From: CAVRZJ01 sp964594125
Lineage (GTDB): Bacteria > Acidobacteriota > Thermoanaerobaculia > Thermoanaerobaculales > Thermoanaerobaculaceae
Reading direction: 5' to 3'
DNA: 64,000 nt
Assembly: GCA_964594125.1 (NCBI GenBank)
Contig: CAZQLL010000020.1
Coordinates: 1 to 64,000, forward strand
Shown here: one piece after another, positions 52,475 through 63,908 of the stretch
Layout: each line of letters opens with the position of its first letter
How positions within the stretch are numbered: the first letter of the stretch is position 1
Program-made: the position numbers and the translations under genes
Notes under the pieces: model-generated
What the model saw: the letters and a program-made list of their open reading frames with translations, nothing else
Told to the model about the DNA's origin: nothing
The model's database searches: none

Positions 52475-53781
52475 ATGCCCGTTCGCTGCGATGAGCCCCG
52501 ACCGCTGGCCGTGCCGTTCGCGCCGCGGGGTCTGGCCGGGAGCGTCGCGGCGCCGCCCTCCAAGAGCGTCACCCAGCGGGCGCTGGTCGCCGCCGCGGCG
52601 GCGGGCGCCGGCGCGCGCGTGCTGCGGCCGCTGGACGCCGAGGACCCCCGCCTGCTCGCCGCCGCTCTCGGCGCCGCCGGGGCGAGGTTCGTGTGGGAGG
52701 GGGAGGAGGTGCGCTGCGAGCGCGGGCTGCCGACGGACGCCGCGGGCGGCGCGGCGGAGATCCGCATGGGCAACAACGGCACCGGCGCGCGCTTCATGCT
52801 CGCGCAGCTCGCCGCCACGCCGGGCACGTGGGTGCTCGACGGCGTGGCGCGGCTGCGCGAGCGGCCGATCGCGCCGCTGGCGGAGGCGCTGCGGTCGCTC
52901 GGGGCCGAGATCGCGCCGGCCGCCGGCGCCGCGCTGCGGCTGCCGCTGCGGGTCAGCGGCCGCTCGCTCGCGGGCGGCGAGGTCGGTCTCGACGCCTCGG
53001 CGTCCTCCCAGTTCGCCTCGGCGCTGCTGCTCCTCGGGACACGGCTGCCGCGGGGGATCACGGTGCGCCTGACCGGAGCGCCGCCGTCGCGCCCGTACCT
53101 CGACCTCACCGTCGACGTGCTGCGCGCGTTCGGCGCCGACGCGGCCTGGGACGCGGCGATGCTGGTCGCCAGCGCCGCCCGCGGAGGGCTGCGCCCGGCC
53201 GCCTACACCGTCGAGGGCGACTGGTCGGCGGCGGCGTTCCCGCTCGCCGGCGCCGCGGTCGCGGGCGGCGAGGTGGAGGTCCTCGGCGTCTCGGCGGCGA
53301 GCCGCCAGGGCGACGCGGCGGTGCTCGCGCTGCTGGCGGCGGCGGGGTGCGGGGTGGCGGCAACGCCGGGCGGGGTGCGCGTCCGGGGCCCGGCGGTGCG
53401 GCCCCTGGCGGCGCACCTCGCCGACGCGCCGGACTTGTTTCCGGCGCTCGCGGTGGTGGCGGCGGCGGCCGGCGGCGAGCTCACCGGCCTCGCTGGGCTG
53501 GCGACGAAGGAGAGCGACCGGCTGCGGGTGATGGCGGACAACCTGGCGGCGATCGGGTTCGCCGTCGAGGCGGGCGCCGGCACCTTCGCCGCGCGCGGCG
53601 GCGTGCCCGCGCGCTCGGCCGCCGCGGCGCCGCTGCCGTGCGCCGCCGACCACCGCGTCGCGATGGCGCTGGCGGTGGCGGGGGCCGCGGTGCCTGGGGT
53701 CACGATCGACGACGCGGCGTGCGTCGCCAAGTCGTGGCCCGGGTTCTGGGACGCCTGGTCCGCAGCGATCGCGGGGCCGCG

Positions 53782-53785
<4 letters not shown>
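52475..53785 (+). CDS. aroA: 3-phosphoshikimate 1-carboxyvinyltransferase (EPSP synthase)
   Basis: A 436-aa EPSP synthase: PPSKSVTQRALV near the start (PEP/shikimate-3-P binding), GNNGTGARFMLAQLA, the SSQFASALLL region, the YTVEGDWSAAAFPLAG stretch, KESDRLRVMADNLAAIG and a C-terminal DDAACVAKSWPGFWD. Full length. It is the shikimate-pathway step after shikimate kinase. The end overlaps the next gene as GTGA, tying aroA to the sigma-54 activator in one transcript. Confidence 0.92.
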
Positions 53786-57678
<3,893 letters not shown>

Positions 57679-57726
57679 GGAAGGCGGCAGGCGCAGGCGC
57701 CGGGCGGCGGGCGAGGCACGCGAGAG

Positions 57727-57757
57727 AAAAAAGGTGGCGGGCTTGGGGAGCCCGCCA
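57727..57757 (-). terminator. intrinsic terminator of the predicted small RNA
   Basis: Read on the minus strand, TGGCGGGCT / AGCCCGCCA form a 9-bp perfect stem with a CCCCA loop, followed after two C residues by six Ts. It is oriented against the sigma-54 activator gene, so it is not that gene's terminator (the plus-strand side has only A residues). Confidence 0.75.
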
Positions 57758-57814
57758 GGAGGAAGGAGGAGGTTGGATGCATGCGTTCAGGACGTGGCCG
57801 TAACCCTGACGCAC
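57727..57814 (-). ncRNA. predicted sigma-54-dependent small RNA with anti-Shine-Dalgarno tract
   Basis: The predicted transcript (about 88 nt, from G at 57814 to the U-run at 57727) is placed by a near-perfect sigma-54 promoter (57824-57840) and an intrinsic terminator. A 5' hairpin forms from GCGUCAGG and CCUGAACGC (8 bp, one bulged A). Then a single-stranded stretch contains ACCUCCUCCUUCCUCCU, complementary to Shine-Dalgarno sequences. Then the terminator stem. No ribosome-binding site or credible ORF was seen on this strand. The layout is that of trans-acting sRNAs; anti-SD sRNAs (CcsR/cuckoo type) use similar CCUCCU motifs. The plus strand has a strong SD and an 8-codon frame here, judged coincidental. 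Confidence 0.6.
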
Positions 57815-57823
57815 GAGAGATCG

Positions 57824-57840
57824 AAGCAAACAGCGTGCCA
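57824..57840 (-). promoter_or_regulatory. sigma-54 (RpoN) promoter, -24/-12
   Basis: On the minus strand: TGGCACG-CTGT-TTGC-TT. The consensus TGGCACG-N4-TTGC(A/T) is matched at every defined base; GG (57839-57838) and GC (57827-57826) are separated by 10 bp as required. The predicted start is near 57814. GC-rich inverted repeats upstream (57850-57920, e.g. GGCGCTCGGCGGGGCGCC) could be activator sites. Confidence 0.7.
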
Positions 57841-58216
57841 GTTTTGGTTCGGCGCCCCGCCGAGCGCCGGCCCGCTGCCGCCGGCGGCCCTTAAGCCTTT
57901 CCCCGAGAGGGCGATGGTTTCTGCGGCGGGCGCCTCCAGGGGATCCGGCCGGTCGCCGCTCCGGTCGCCCCGCCGGCATCGGCGCGGCCGCTTTGGCGGG
58001 CGGCCGTGCCCGCGTGGCGTCGCCTCGAGAGGACGACCCGCCGCGGCTCGCCCGCGCTGATGGTCTTCCGAGGGGACGCCGTGCGAGCCTCCCGGCGCCG
58101 GCCGGCGCCGGAGCGAACACTCATGAGGGTGCGGCCGGACCGGCGGACGGTGGGCGCGCATGGGAAAACCGGCGCCCTGGCCGGCCCGCTGACGCCGCCC
58201 GGAGCCGCGGTGCGGC
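57841..58216. other. 376-bp region without gene upstream of the sRNA promoter and of acpP
   Basis: Divergent control region. Left part: possible upstream activator sites for the sigma-54 promoter. Right part leads to the acpP promoter at 58217. Several GC palindromes are visible (GGCGCCGGCCGGCGCC at about 58094-58109). Open frames on both strands are Arg/Pro-rich and lack ribosome sites; no gene is supported. Confidence 0.5.
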
Positions 58217-58245
58217 TTGCCTGGACGGCGCGCCTGTGGTACAAA
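58217..58245 (+). promoter_or_regulatory. sigma-70-type promoter for acpP-fabF
   Basis: TTGCCT (58217-58222), 17-bp spacer, TACAAA (58240-58245). Four of six bases match at each box. The start codon is about 38 bp downstream of a predicted start near 58252. Good candidate for the constitutive fatty-acid synthesis promoter. Confidence 0.55.
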
Positions 58246-58289
58246 GCGCGGCGCTTTCGAAGGGCGCACACAGCGAGGGAGAACCGCGC

Positions 58290-58529
58290 ATGAACATCGA
58301 ACAGAAAGTCAAGGACATCATCGTGCAGCAGCTCGGCGTCGACCCCGAGAAGGTGAAGCCCGAAGCCTCGTTCGTCGAGGATCTGGGCGCCGACTCGCTC
58401 GACACCGTCGAGCTGGTGATGGCGTTCGAGGAGGAGTTCGGCGTCGAGATCCCCGACGACGAGGCGGAGAAGATCCGCAGCGTCGGCGACGCCATCGCGT
58501 ATCTCAAGGAGCACGTCAAGGAAGCGTGA
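58290..58529 (+). CDS. acpP: acyl carrier protein
   Basis: A 79-aa ACP: KVKDIIVQQLGVDPEKVKPE, the phosphopantetheine Ser in DLGADSLDTVELVMAFEEEF, and IPDDEAEKI. It carries acyl chains during fatty-acid synthesis. GAGGGAGAA lies before the ATG. fabF starts with a TGATG overlap, the standard acpP-fabF pair. Confidence 0.96.
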   Translation: MNIEQKVKDIIVQQLGVDPEKVKPEASFVEDLGADSLDTVELVMAFEEEFGVEIPDDEAEKIRSVGDAIAYLKEHVKEA

Positions 58530-59767
58530 TGGCGCGGCGAGTCGTCATCACCGGCGTCGGCCTGGTCTCGCCGCTGGGCGTCGGGACCGAGGCGACGTGG
58601 GACGGCCTCGTCGGGGGGCGCTCCGGCATCGGTCCGATCACGCACTTCGACGCGTCGGGCTTCTCCGTGCGCATCGCCGGCGAGGTGAAGAACTTCGTCG
58701 CCGAGGAGTGGATGGAGCCGAAGGAGGCCCGCAAGTACGATCGCTTCGTGCACTTCGGCATCGCGGCGGCGGACATGGCGTTGGCCGCCGCGCAGTTCCG
58801 GGTGACGCCGGAGAACGCGCACCGCGTCGGCGTGGTGATCGGCTCGGGGATCGGCGGGCTGCCGGTGATCGCCGAGAACCACCTGACGCTGCTCGAGCGC
58901 GGCCCGAAGCGGGTGTCGCCGTTCTTCATCCCGGGGACGATCGTCAACATGGTCGCGGGGCAGGTGTCGATCAGAACCGGTGCGAAGGGGCCGAACATGG
59001 CCACCTGCACCGCCTGCTCGACCGGCGCGCACGCGATCGCCGACGCCTTCCTCTACATCAGGCACGGCTACTGCGACGCCGCACTCTGCGGCGGCGCCGA
59101 GGCGGTGATTGCGCCGCTCCCGGTCGCGGGCTTCGCGTCCATGCGCGCGCTGTCCACCCGCAACGACGAGCCCGAGCGGGCGTCGCGGCCGTGGGACCGC
59201 GACCGCGACGGCTTCGTCATCGGCGAGGGCGCCGGCATCCTGGTGCTCGAGGAGCTCGAGCAGGCGCGCCGCCGCGGCGCGCCGATCGTCTGCGAGGTGC
59301 TCGGCTTCGGGATGTCGGGCGACGCCTATCACATCACCGCCCCTTCCGAGGACGGCGACGGCCCGGCGCGCGTCATGCAGGCGGCGCTCGCCGACGCCGG
59401 CCTGGCGCCCGCCGACGTCGACTACATCAACGCCCACGGCACGTCGACGCCGCACGGCGACCGGGTGGAGACGATCGCCATCAAGCGGGTGTTCGGGGAG
59501 CACGCGGGGCGGGTGGCGATCTCGTCGACGAAGTCCTCCACCGGCCACCTGCTCGGCGCCGCGGGCGGGCTCGAGACCGGCATCACGGCGCTCGTGGTGG
59601 CGCGCGACATCATCCCGCCGACGCTGAACCTCGACAACCCGGACGAGGGGTGCGACCTCGACTACACGCCGCACCGCTCGGCGCGGCGGCGGGTCGGGAT
59701 CGCGCTCTCAAACTCGTTCGGCTTCGGCGGCACGAACGCCTGCATCGCCCTCGGCAAGCTCGAGTGA
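58529..59767 (+). CDS. fabF: 3-oxoacyl-ACP synthase II
   Basis: A 412-aa KAS II: Cys nucleophile in TACSTGAHAIADA, His in NAHGTSTPHGD and STGHLLGAAGG, and FGFGGTNA at the end. It extends fatty acyl-ACP chains by condensation with malonyl-ACP. Full catalytic Cys-His-His set. The start overlaps the acpP stop. Confidence 0.95.
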   Translation: MARRVVITGVGLVSPLGVGTEATWDGLVGGRSGIGPITHFDASGFSVRIAGEVKNFVAEEWMEPKEARKYDRFVHFGIAAADMALAAAQFRVTPENAHRVGVVIGSGIGGLPVIAENHLTLLERGPKRVSPFFIPGTIVNMVAGQVSIRTGAKGPNMATCTACSTGAHAIADAFLYIRHGYCDAALCGGAEAVIAPLPVAGFASMRALSTRNDEPERASRPWDRDRDGFVIGEGAGILVLEELEQARRRGAPIVCEVLGFGMSGDAYHITAPSEDGDGPARVMQAALADAGLAPADVDYINAHGTSTPHGDRVETIAIKRVFGEHAGRVAISSTKSSTGHLLGAAGGLETGITALVVARDIIPPTLNLDNPDEGCDLDYTPHRSARRRVGIALSNSFGFGGTNACIALGKLE

Positions 59768-59798
59768 GGGCGTCGCCGGCCGGCGCCGGCGCCCCCCT

Positions 59799-59830
59799 TT
59801 GCATTCCGACCCTGAATGAGCGTACATTCA
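59799..59830 (+). promoter_or_regulatory. etfBA promoter with FadR-like palindrome over the -10
   Basis: TTGCAT (59799-59804) is followed after 18 bp by TACATT (59823-59828). The palindrome TGAATG-AGCGTA-CATTCA (59813-59830) covers the -10. Its outer halves TGAATGA and CATTCA are those of the Bacillus FadR (TetR family) operator, TGAATGAMTANTCATTCA, which controls beta-oxidation genes including etf. The central bases differ. No TetR gene is in this window. Confidence 0.5.
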
Positions 59831-59903
59831 CCATGACGGGGAGCCGGCGCTCCCGGCCCCCGAACATCAGCCGCCGGCACGGGCGGAACGCAAGGGGGTG
59901 CGT

Positions 59904-60707
59904 ATGAAGTGCTGTGTCCTCATGGCCCACGTCCCCGACACTGCCTCGGTGATCAAGGTGGGCGCCGCCGGGACGCGCATCGACGAGGGGGGGATCAAGT
60001 GGATCGTCTCCCCGTACGACGAGTACGCTCTCGAGGAGGCGATCAAGCTCAAGGAGGCGAAGGGCGGCTCGGTCACCGTGGTCGCATACGGTCCCGACGG
60101 GGCCGACCGCACGCCGCAGGGGCTGCGCGAGTGCCTCGCGCGCGGCGCCGACGCCGCCGTCCACGTCAAGGGCGGCGAGGCGGCGCTCGGCGACGCCTAC
60201 ACGATCGCCCGCGTGCTCGCCGCGGCCGTGGCGAAGGTCGGCCCGTTCGACCTCGTGCTCGCCGGCGTCAAGGGCGTCGGCAGCGACAACGGCCTGGTCG
60301 GCGCAATGGTGGCGGAGCTGCTGGACCTGCCGCATGTCGCCGGCGTCACCAGGATCGAGTACGGCGACGGCAGGGTGACGGCGCACCGCGAAATCGAGGG
60401 CGGCACCGAGGTCGTCGACGCGCCGCTGCCGTGCCTGTTGACCGCGCAGAAGGGGCTCAACGAGCCGCGCTACCCCTCGCTCAAGGGGATCATGGCCTCC
60501 AAGCGGGTGCCGATCCAGGCGCTCTCGGTCGGCGACCTCGGGCTCGAGGAGGCGAAGCTCGCCGGCGACGAGGCGCGCTGCCGCTGGCGCGCGCTCTCGC
60601 TGCCGCCGGCCAAGGCGGGCGGCACCATCATCCAGGGCGAGGAGAACCCCGCGGCGGCGGCGGCGCGGCTCGCCACGCTCCTGCGCGAGCAGGCGAAGGC
60701 GATATAG
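59904..60707 (+). CDS. etfB: electron transfer flavoprotein, beta subunit
   Basis: A 267-aa EtfB: N-terminal MKCCVLMAHVPDTASVIKV, KWIVSPYDEYALEEAIKLKE, the DLVLAGVKGVGSDNGLVGAM region and VDAPLPCLLTAQKGLNEPRYPSLKGIMASKR, which is the EtfB signature. It carries electrons from acyl-CoA dehydrogenases. AAGGGGGTG lies before the ATG. Followed by etfA after 9 bp. Confidence 0.94.
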   Translation: MKCCVLMAHVPDTASVIKVGAAGTRIDEGGIKWIVSPYDEYALEEAIKLKEAKGGSVTVVAYGPDGADRTPQGLRECLARGADAAVHVKGGEAALGDAYTIARVLAAAVAKVGPFDLVLAGVKGVGSDNGLVGAMVAELLDLPHVAGVTRIEYGDGRVTAHREIEGGTEVVDAPLPCLLTAQKGLNEPRYPSLKGIMASKRVPIQALSVGDLGLEEAKLAGDEARCRWRALSLPPAKAGGTIIQGEENPAAAAARLATLLREQAKAI

Positions 60708-60716
60708 GAGGCGGCC

Positions 60717-61694
60717 ATGGCGTGCATTCTCACCTTCATCGAGCAGCGTGACGGATCGGTCCGCAAGGCCTCCCTGGAGGCCCTGTCGGAGGCGCGCCGC
60801 CAGGCGGCGGCGGGCGGCTTCGAGGTGTGCGCGGTGCTCGTCGGGCACGGTGTCGCCGGGAGGGCGGCCGAGCTCGGCAGGAACGGCGCCGCCACGGTGT
60901 ACGTCGCGGACGAGGAGAAGCTCGCGCGCTACTCCTCCGAGGGGTACGCGCAGGCGGTCAAGTTCGCCGCCGAGCAGTGCCGTCCCGACGCGATCTTCAT
61001 GGCGGGCACCGCGATGGGCCGCGACCTCTCGGGCCGGGTGGCGGCGCGTCTCGGCGTCGGCTGCCTCGCCGACGTGACGCAGATCAAGGTCGAGGGCGGC
61101 GTGTTCACTGCAGCACGGCCCGTCTACTCGGGGAAGGCGGTCGCGACCGTCGACGGCGGCGCCGCGAAGCCCGTCGTCATCACCCTGCGCCCCAACGTGT
61201 TCGCGGTCGAAGGCGGGGGCGGCGACGCCGCGGTCGCGGCCCTGCCGGTGGTCGACACGCCGATCCGCGCGGTGGTGCGCGAGGTCATGGCCGCGGGCGG
61301 CGGCGAGCTCGACGTTGCCGAGGCGGACGCTATCGTGGCAGGCGGCCGCGGCCTCAAGGGTCCGGAGAACTTCGCGCTCCTGCGCGATCTGGCGCAGGCG
61401 ATGGGCGCCGCCGTCGGCGCGTCGCGCGCCGCGGTCGACGCCGGCTGGATCGAGCACTCGCACCAGGTCGGCCAGACCGGAAAGGTCGTGTCGCCGTCGC
61501 TGTACATCGCCTGCGGCATCTCCGGCGCGATCCAGCACCTCGCCGGCATGTCGTCGTCGAAGGTGATCGTGGCGATCAACAAGGACGCCGAGGCGCCGAT
61601 CTTCAAGGTCGCCGACTACGGCATCGTCGGCGACCTCTTCCAGGTCGTGCCGGCGCTCACCGCCGAGGTGAGGAAGCTCAAGGCCGAGGGGTAG
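60717..61694 (+). CDS. etfA: electron transfer flavoprotein, alpha subunit
   Basis: A 325-aa EtfA with the FAD-binding C-terminal half: RGLKGPENFALLRDLAQAMG, VGASRAAVDAGWIEHSHQVG, QTGKVVSPSLYIACGISGAI, HLAGMSSSKVIVAINKD, PIFKVADYGIVGDLF. Forms the Etf heterodimer with EtfB. AGGAGG precedes the ATG. A strong hairpin follows the stop. Confidence 0.95.
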   Translation: MACILTFIEQRDGSVRKASLEALSEARRQAAAGGFEVCAVLVGHGVAGRAAELGRNGAATVYVADEEKLARYSSEGYAQAVKFAAEQCRPDAIFMAGTAMGRDLSGRVAARLGVGCLADVTQIKVEGGVFTAARPVYSGKAVATVDGGAAKPVVITLRPNVFAVEGGGGDAAVAALPVVDTPIRAVVREVMAAGGGELDVAEADAIVAGGRGLKGPENFALLRDLAQAMGAAVGASRAAVDAGWIEHSHQVGQTGKVVSPSLYIACGISGAIQHLAGMSSSKVIVAINKDAEAPIFKVADYGIVGDLFQVVPALTAEVRKLKAEG

Positions 61695-61713
61695 GCCGTA
61701 CGGTCTGCGGCAT

Positions 61714-61750
61714 AACGCCGGGCGGGGCCGCGGGGCCCCGCCCGGCGTTT
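61714..61750 (+). terminator. terminator after etfBA
   Basis: A perfect 16-bp stem (AACGCCGGGCGGGGCC / GGCCCCGCCCGGCGTT) with a 4-nt loop, about 20 bp after the etfA stop, followed only by TTTCG. The very stable stem can stop transcription in spite of the short T-run. Confidence 0.7.
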
Positions 61751-61769
61751 CGTCAGGGCCGTGGAAGGG

Positions 61770-61826
61770 GGTTGCACGTCTGCAACCGAAGCGTTATCTT
61801 ATATCGAGCATGTGAAGGCTTTCACG
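61770..61826 (+). promoter_or_regulatory. hydrogenase operon promoter with two palindromes
   Basis: TTGCAC (61772-61777), 17-bp spacer, TATCTT (61795-61800). Operator candidate 1: GGTTGC-ACGTCT-GCAACC (61770-61787), which covers the -35. Candidate 2: TGTGA-AGGCTT-TCACG (61811-61826), just after the expected transcript start and 16 bp before the ATG, similar to the palindromes before adk and at 577-592. Two different regulators, or a leader hairpin for the second, are possible. Confidence 0.55.
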
Positions 61827-61841
61827 TGCTCGGAGGTGGCG

Positions 61842-62861
61842 ATGCAGACGTTCCGCATGAACGCCAACCTGCTGCCTGCGTTCCTCCAGGCGCTCAAGCG
61901 ATGGGGGACGCTGGTCGCGCCGGTGGAGCGCTCGCCGGGTGTCTTCAGCCTGCAGGCGATCGCGGACGTGAAGGACGTGCGCCCCGATGCGCTGCGCACC
62001 ATCGTGCCGTTCAAGAAGCTGCTGCTCAAGCCCCGCTTCACCATGTTCGAGAAGGTCGGCGGCGAGCCGGTGCGGGAGAGCGGCGACAACGACGGCGGCC
62101 CGATAGTCTACTTCGGTGCGCACTCGTGCGATATCCACGCCCTGAAGATCCTCGACCTGCTCTACCTGAGCGATTTCCAGGATCCCTACTACAAGCGCAA
62201 CCGCGACCGGCTCACGGTGGTGGGGTATGGCTGCTTCCCGGACGAGAAGTGCTTCTGCAGCTCCCTCGGCACCGAGACCACGGAGGACGGTTTCGACATC
62301 TTCCTGACCCCGCTCGAGGGCCGCTTCCTGGTCACGGTCCGGACGGCGCGCGGCGACGAGATCGTGTGCGCGCACCCGGAGCTGTTCGAGCCGGCCACCC
62401 GCCAGGACGGCAAGGAGTACCTGAAGCGCCTGGAGGAGCGCGAGAAGGCGTTCTCGCTGGAGCTCGACGTGACCGACCTGCCGTACGTCCTCGAGCTCAA
62501 GAAGGACGACCCGATCTGGGAGGAGCTGGGCAAGAAGTGCCTGTGCTGCGGCTCGTGCTCGATGGTGTGCCCGACGTGCTCGTGCTTCAACGTGATGGAC
62601 GAGATTCCGGAGGAGGGGACGGCGCAGCGGGTGCGCTACTGGGATGCGTGCCTCTACAAGAACTACGCGATGGTAGCCGGCGGCCACAACTTCCGCGAGA
62701 AGCGCGCCGACCGCGTCAAGAACCGCTACTACCACAAGCAGGAGGCGTTCGTGCGCGAGTTCGGCAAGCCGTCGTGCGTCGGGTGCGGCCGCTGCATCGA
62801 GAACTGCCCGACAGGCATCAACGTCGTCGAGGTGTTCCACCACGTCAGGGGTGAGCTATGA
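61842..62861 (+). CDS. NiFe hydrogenase (sulfhydrogenase) beta-type Fe-S subunit
   Basis: A 339-aa protein with two 4Fe-4S regions: CLCCGSCSMVCPTCSC and SCVGCGRCIENCPTGI near the C-terminus, and GYGCFPDEKCFCSSLGTET upstream. This pattern is that of HydB/HyhB of group 3b cytoplasmic bidirectional hydrogenases, and also AsrA of anaerobic sulfite reductase. GGAGGTGG precedes the ATG. Gene order with the FAD/NAD(P) subunit (next, ATGA overlap) and the small subunit (63909) points to a 3b hydrogenase. Confidence 0.85.
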   Translation: MQTFRMNANLLPAFLQALKRWGTLVAPVERSPGVFSLQAIADVKDVRPDALRTIVPFKKLLLKPRFTMFEKVGGEPVRESGDNDGGPIVYFGAHSCDIHALKILDLLYLSDFQDPYYKRNRDRLTVVGYGCFPDEKCFCSSLGTETTEDGFDIFLTPLEGRFLVTVRTARGDEIVCAHPELFEPATRQDGKEYLKRLEEREKAFSLELDVTDLPYVLELKKDDPIWEELGKKCLCCGSCSMVCPTCSCFNVMDEIPEEGTAQRVRYWDACLYKNYAMVAGGHNFREKRADRVKNRYYHKQEAFVREFGKPSCVGCGRCIENCPTGINVVEVFHHVRGEL

Positions 62862-63757
62862 GCGCCGAGATCGTCAAGGGCGTCACGCCCCGCGCCAGCG
62901 GCCGGGTACTGCCGACCGGCGGCAACTGCTACCTGCCCGCGCAGGCCCGGGTGATGCGCATCAGCGAGCTGATCTCCGACGTGCGCCTGTTCGACCTGCG
63001 TTTCACCGACCCGCGGCTGGCCGAGGGGTTCACATTCAGGCCCGGGCAGTTCGTCGAGCTCTCGGTCCTCGGGGTCGGCGAAGGGCCGTTCTCGCTGCCC
63101 TCGTCGCCGACCAGGCGGGGGTTCTTCCAGCTCGGCATCCGCCGCGTGGGAGCGCTCACCGACTACCTGTTCGACCACACCGTCGAGGGCGACTCGGTCG
63201 GCATCCGCGGCCCGCTCGGCAACGGGTTCCCGCTCGAGCTGCTGGAAGGGCACGACGTCCTGCTGGTGGCGGGCGGGCTCGGCATGGTGCCGCTGCGCGG
63301 CCTGCTGCAGTACCTGATCGACCTGCGCGACCACTTCGGCCGGGTGATCCTGCTCTACGGCACGCGCGGCCCCGAGCAGGTGCTGTTCCGCGACGAGCTG
63401 GAGTCGCTCTCGCGGCGCGGCGACGCCGAGATCATGCTCTCGGTGGACGCCACCCAGGGAAAGGCGTGGGGCGGCAAGGTGGGCGTGGTGACGCAGCTCA
63501 TCGACGACGTGTCACTCGACGTCGCCGGCACCTACGCGATCGCCTGCGGCCCGCCGGTGTTCTACAAGTTCATGCTCGACAAGCTGGTGCGGCTCGGCTT
63601 CGCGAAGGACCACATGTTCCTCTCGCTCGAGCGGCGGATGGAGTGCGGCGTCGGCAAGTGCGGCCACTGCGCAGTGGGGTACACGTTCACCTGCCTGCAC
63701 GGGCCGGTGTTCTCGTACTGGGACGCGATCAACCTGCCGGAGCTGATCTACACATGA
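62858..63757 (+). CDS. NiFe hydrogenase gamma-type FAD/NAD(P)-binding subunit
   Basis: A 299-aa ferredoxin-NADP+ reductase-like protein: FRPGQFVELSVLGVGEGPFS (FAD), VLLVAGGLGMVPLRGLLQYL (NAD(P)), and a C-terminal [2Fe-2S] cysteine set ECGVGKCGHCAVGYTFTCLH. It corresponds to HydG/HyhG of group 3b hydrogenases, or AsrB. It passes electrons between the Fe-S subunits and NAD(P)H. ATG overlaps the preceding stop. The next gene is separated by a repeat element. Confidence 0.86.
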   Translation: MSAEIVKGVTPRASGRVLPTGGNCYLPAQARVMRISELISDVRLFDLRFTDPRLAEGFTFRPGQFVELSVLGVGEGPFSLPSSPTRRGFFQLGIRRVGALTDYLFDHTVEGDSVGIRGPLGNGFPLELLEGHDVLLVAGGLGMVPLRGLLQYLIDLRDHFGRVILLYGTRGPEQVLFRDELESLSRRGDAEIMLSVDATQGKAWGGKVGVVTQLIDDVSLDVAGTYAIACGPPVFYKFMLDKLVRLGFAKDHMFLSLERRMECGVGKCGHCAVGYTFTCLHGPVFSYWDAINLPELIYT

Positions 63758-63762
63758 TCAGC

Positions 63763-63860
63763 GTGGCCCGTGACCCGGGGCCCGTGGCCCGAGCGAGCAG
63801 CGTCAGCCGTGAGCTCGGGCGGCGGGCTGTACGGGCCACGGGCCACGGGCCACGGGCCAC
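63763..63860. repeat. heptamer array with long inverted partner inside the hydrogenase operon
   Basis: Left: GTGGCCC, GTGACCC, GGGGCCC, GTGGCCC (63763-63790). Right: GGGCCAC four times (63833-63860). The arms are inverse complements over 28 bp with two mismatches, with a 42-bp centre. It lies 6 bp after the stop of the gamma-subunit gene and 48 bp before the small-subunit gene. Confidence 0.75.
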
Positions 63861-63908
63861 CGATCTGGAGAGGCAGAGCCGTTGCATGGCTGGGACCTGG
63901 AGAATGCT

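Noticed and set aside
57736..57757. Hairpin as terminator of the sigma-54 activator gene
   Set aside because: On the plus strand it is preceded by A residues and not followed by Ts; the T-run is on the minus strand, so it fits a minus-strand transcript.
57771..57804. Plus-strand 8-codon frame (MHAFRTWP) after a strong GGAGGAAGGAGGAGG
   Set aside because: The purine tract is the complement of the predicted sRNA's CCUCCU region. A leader peptide would need a downstream gene in range, and none is there; kept only as an alternative reading.
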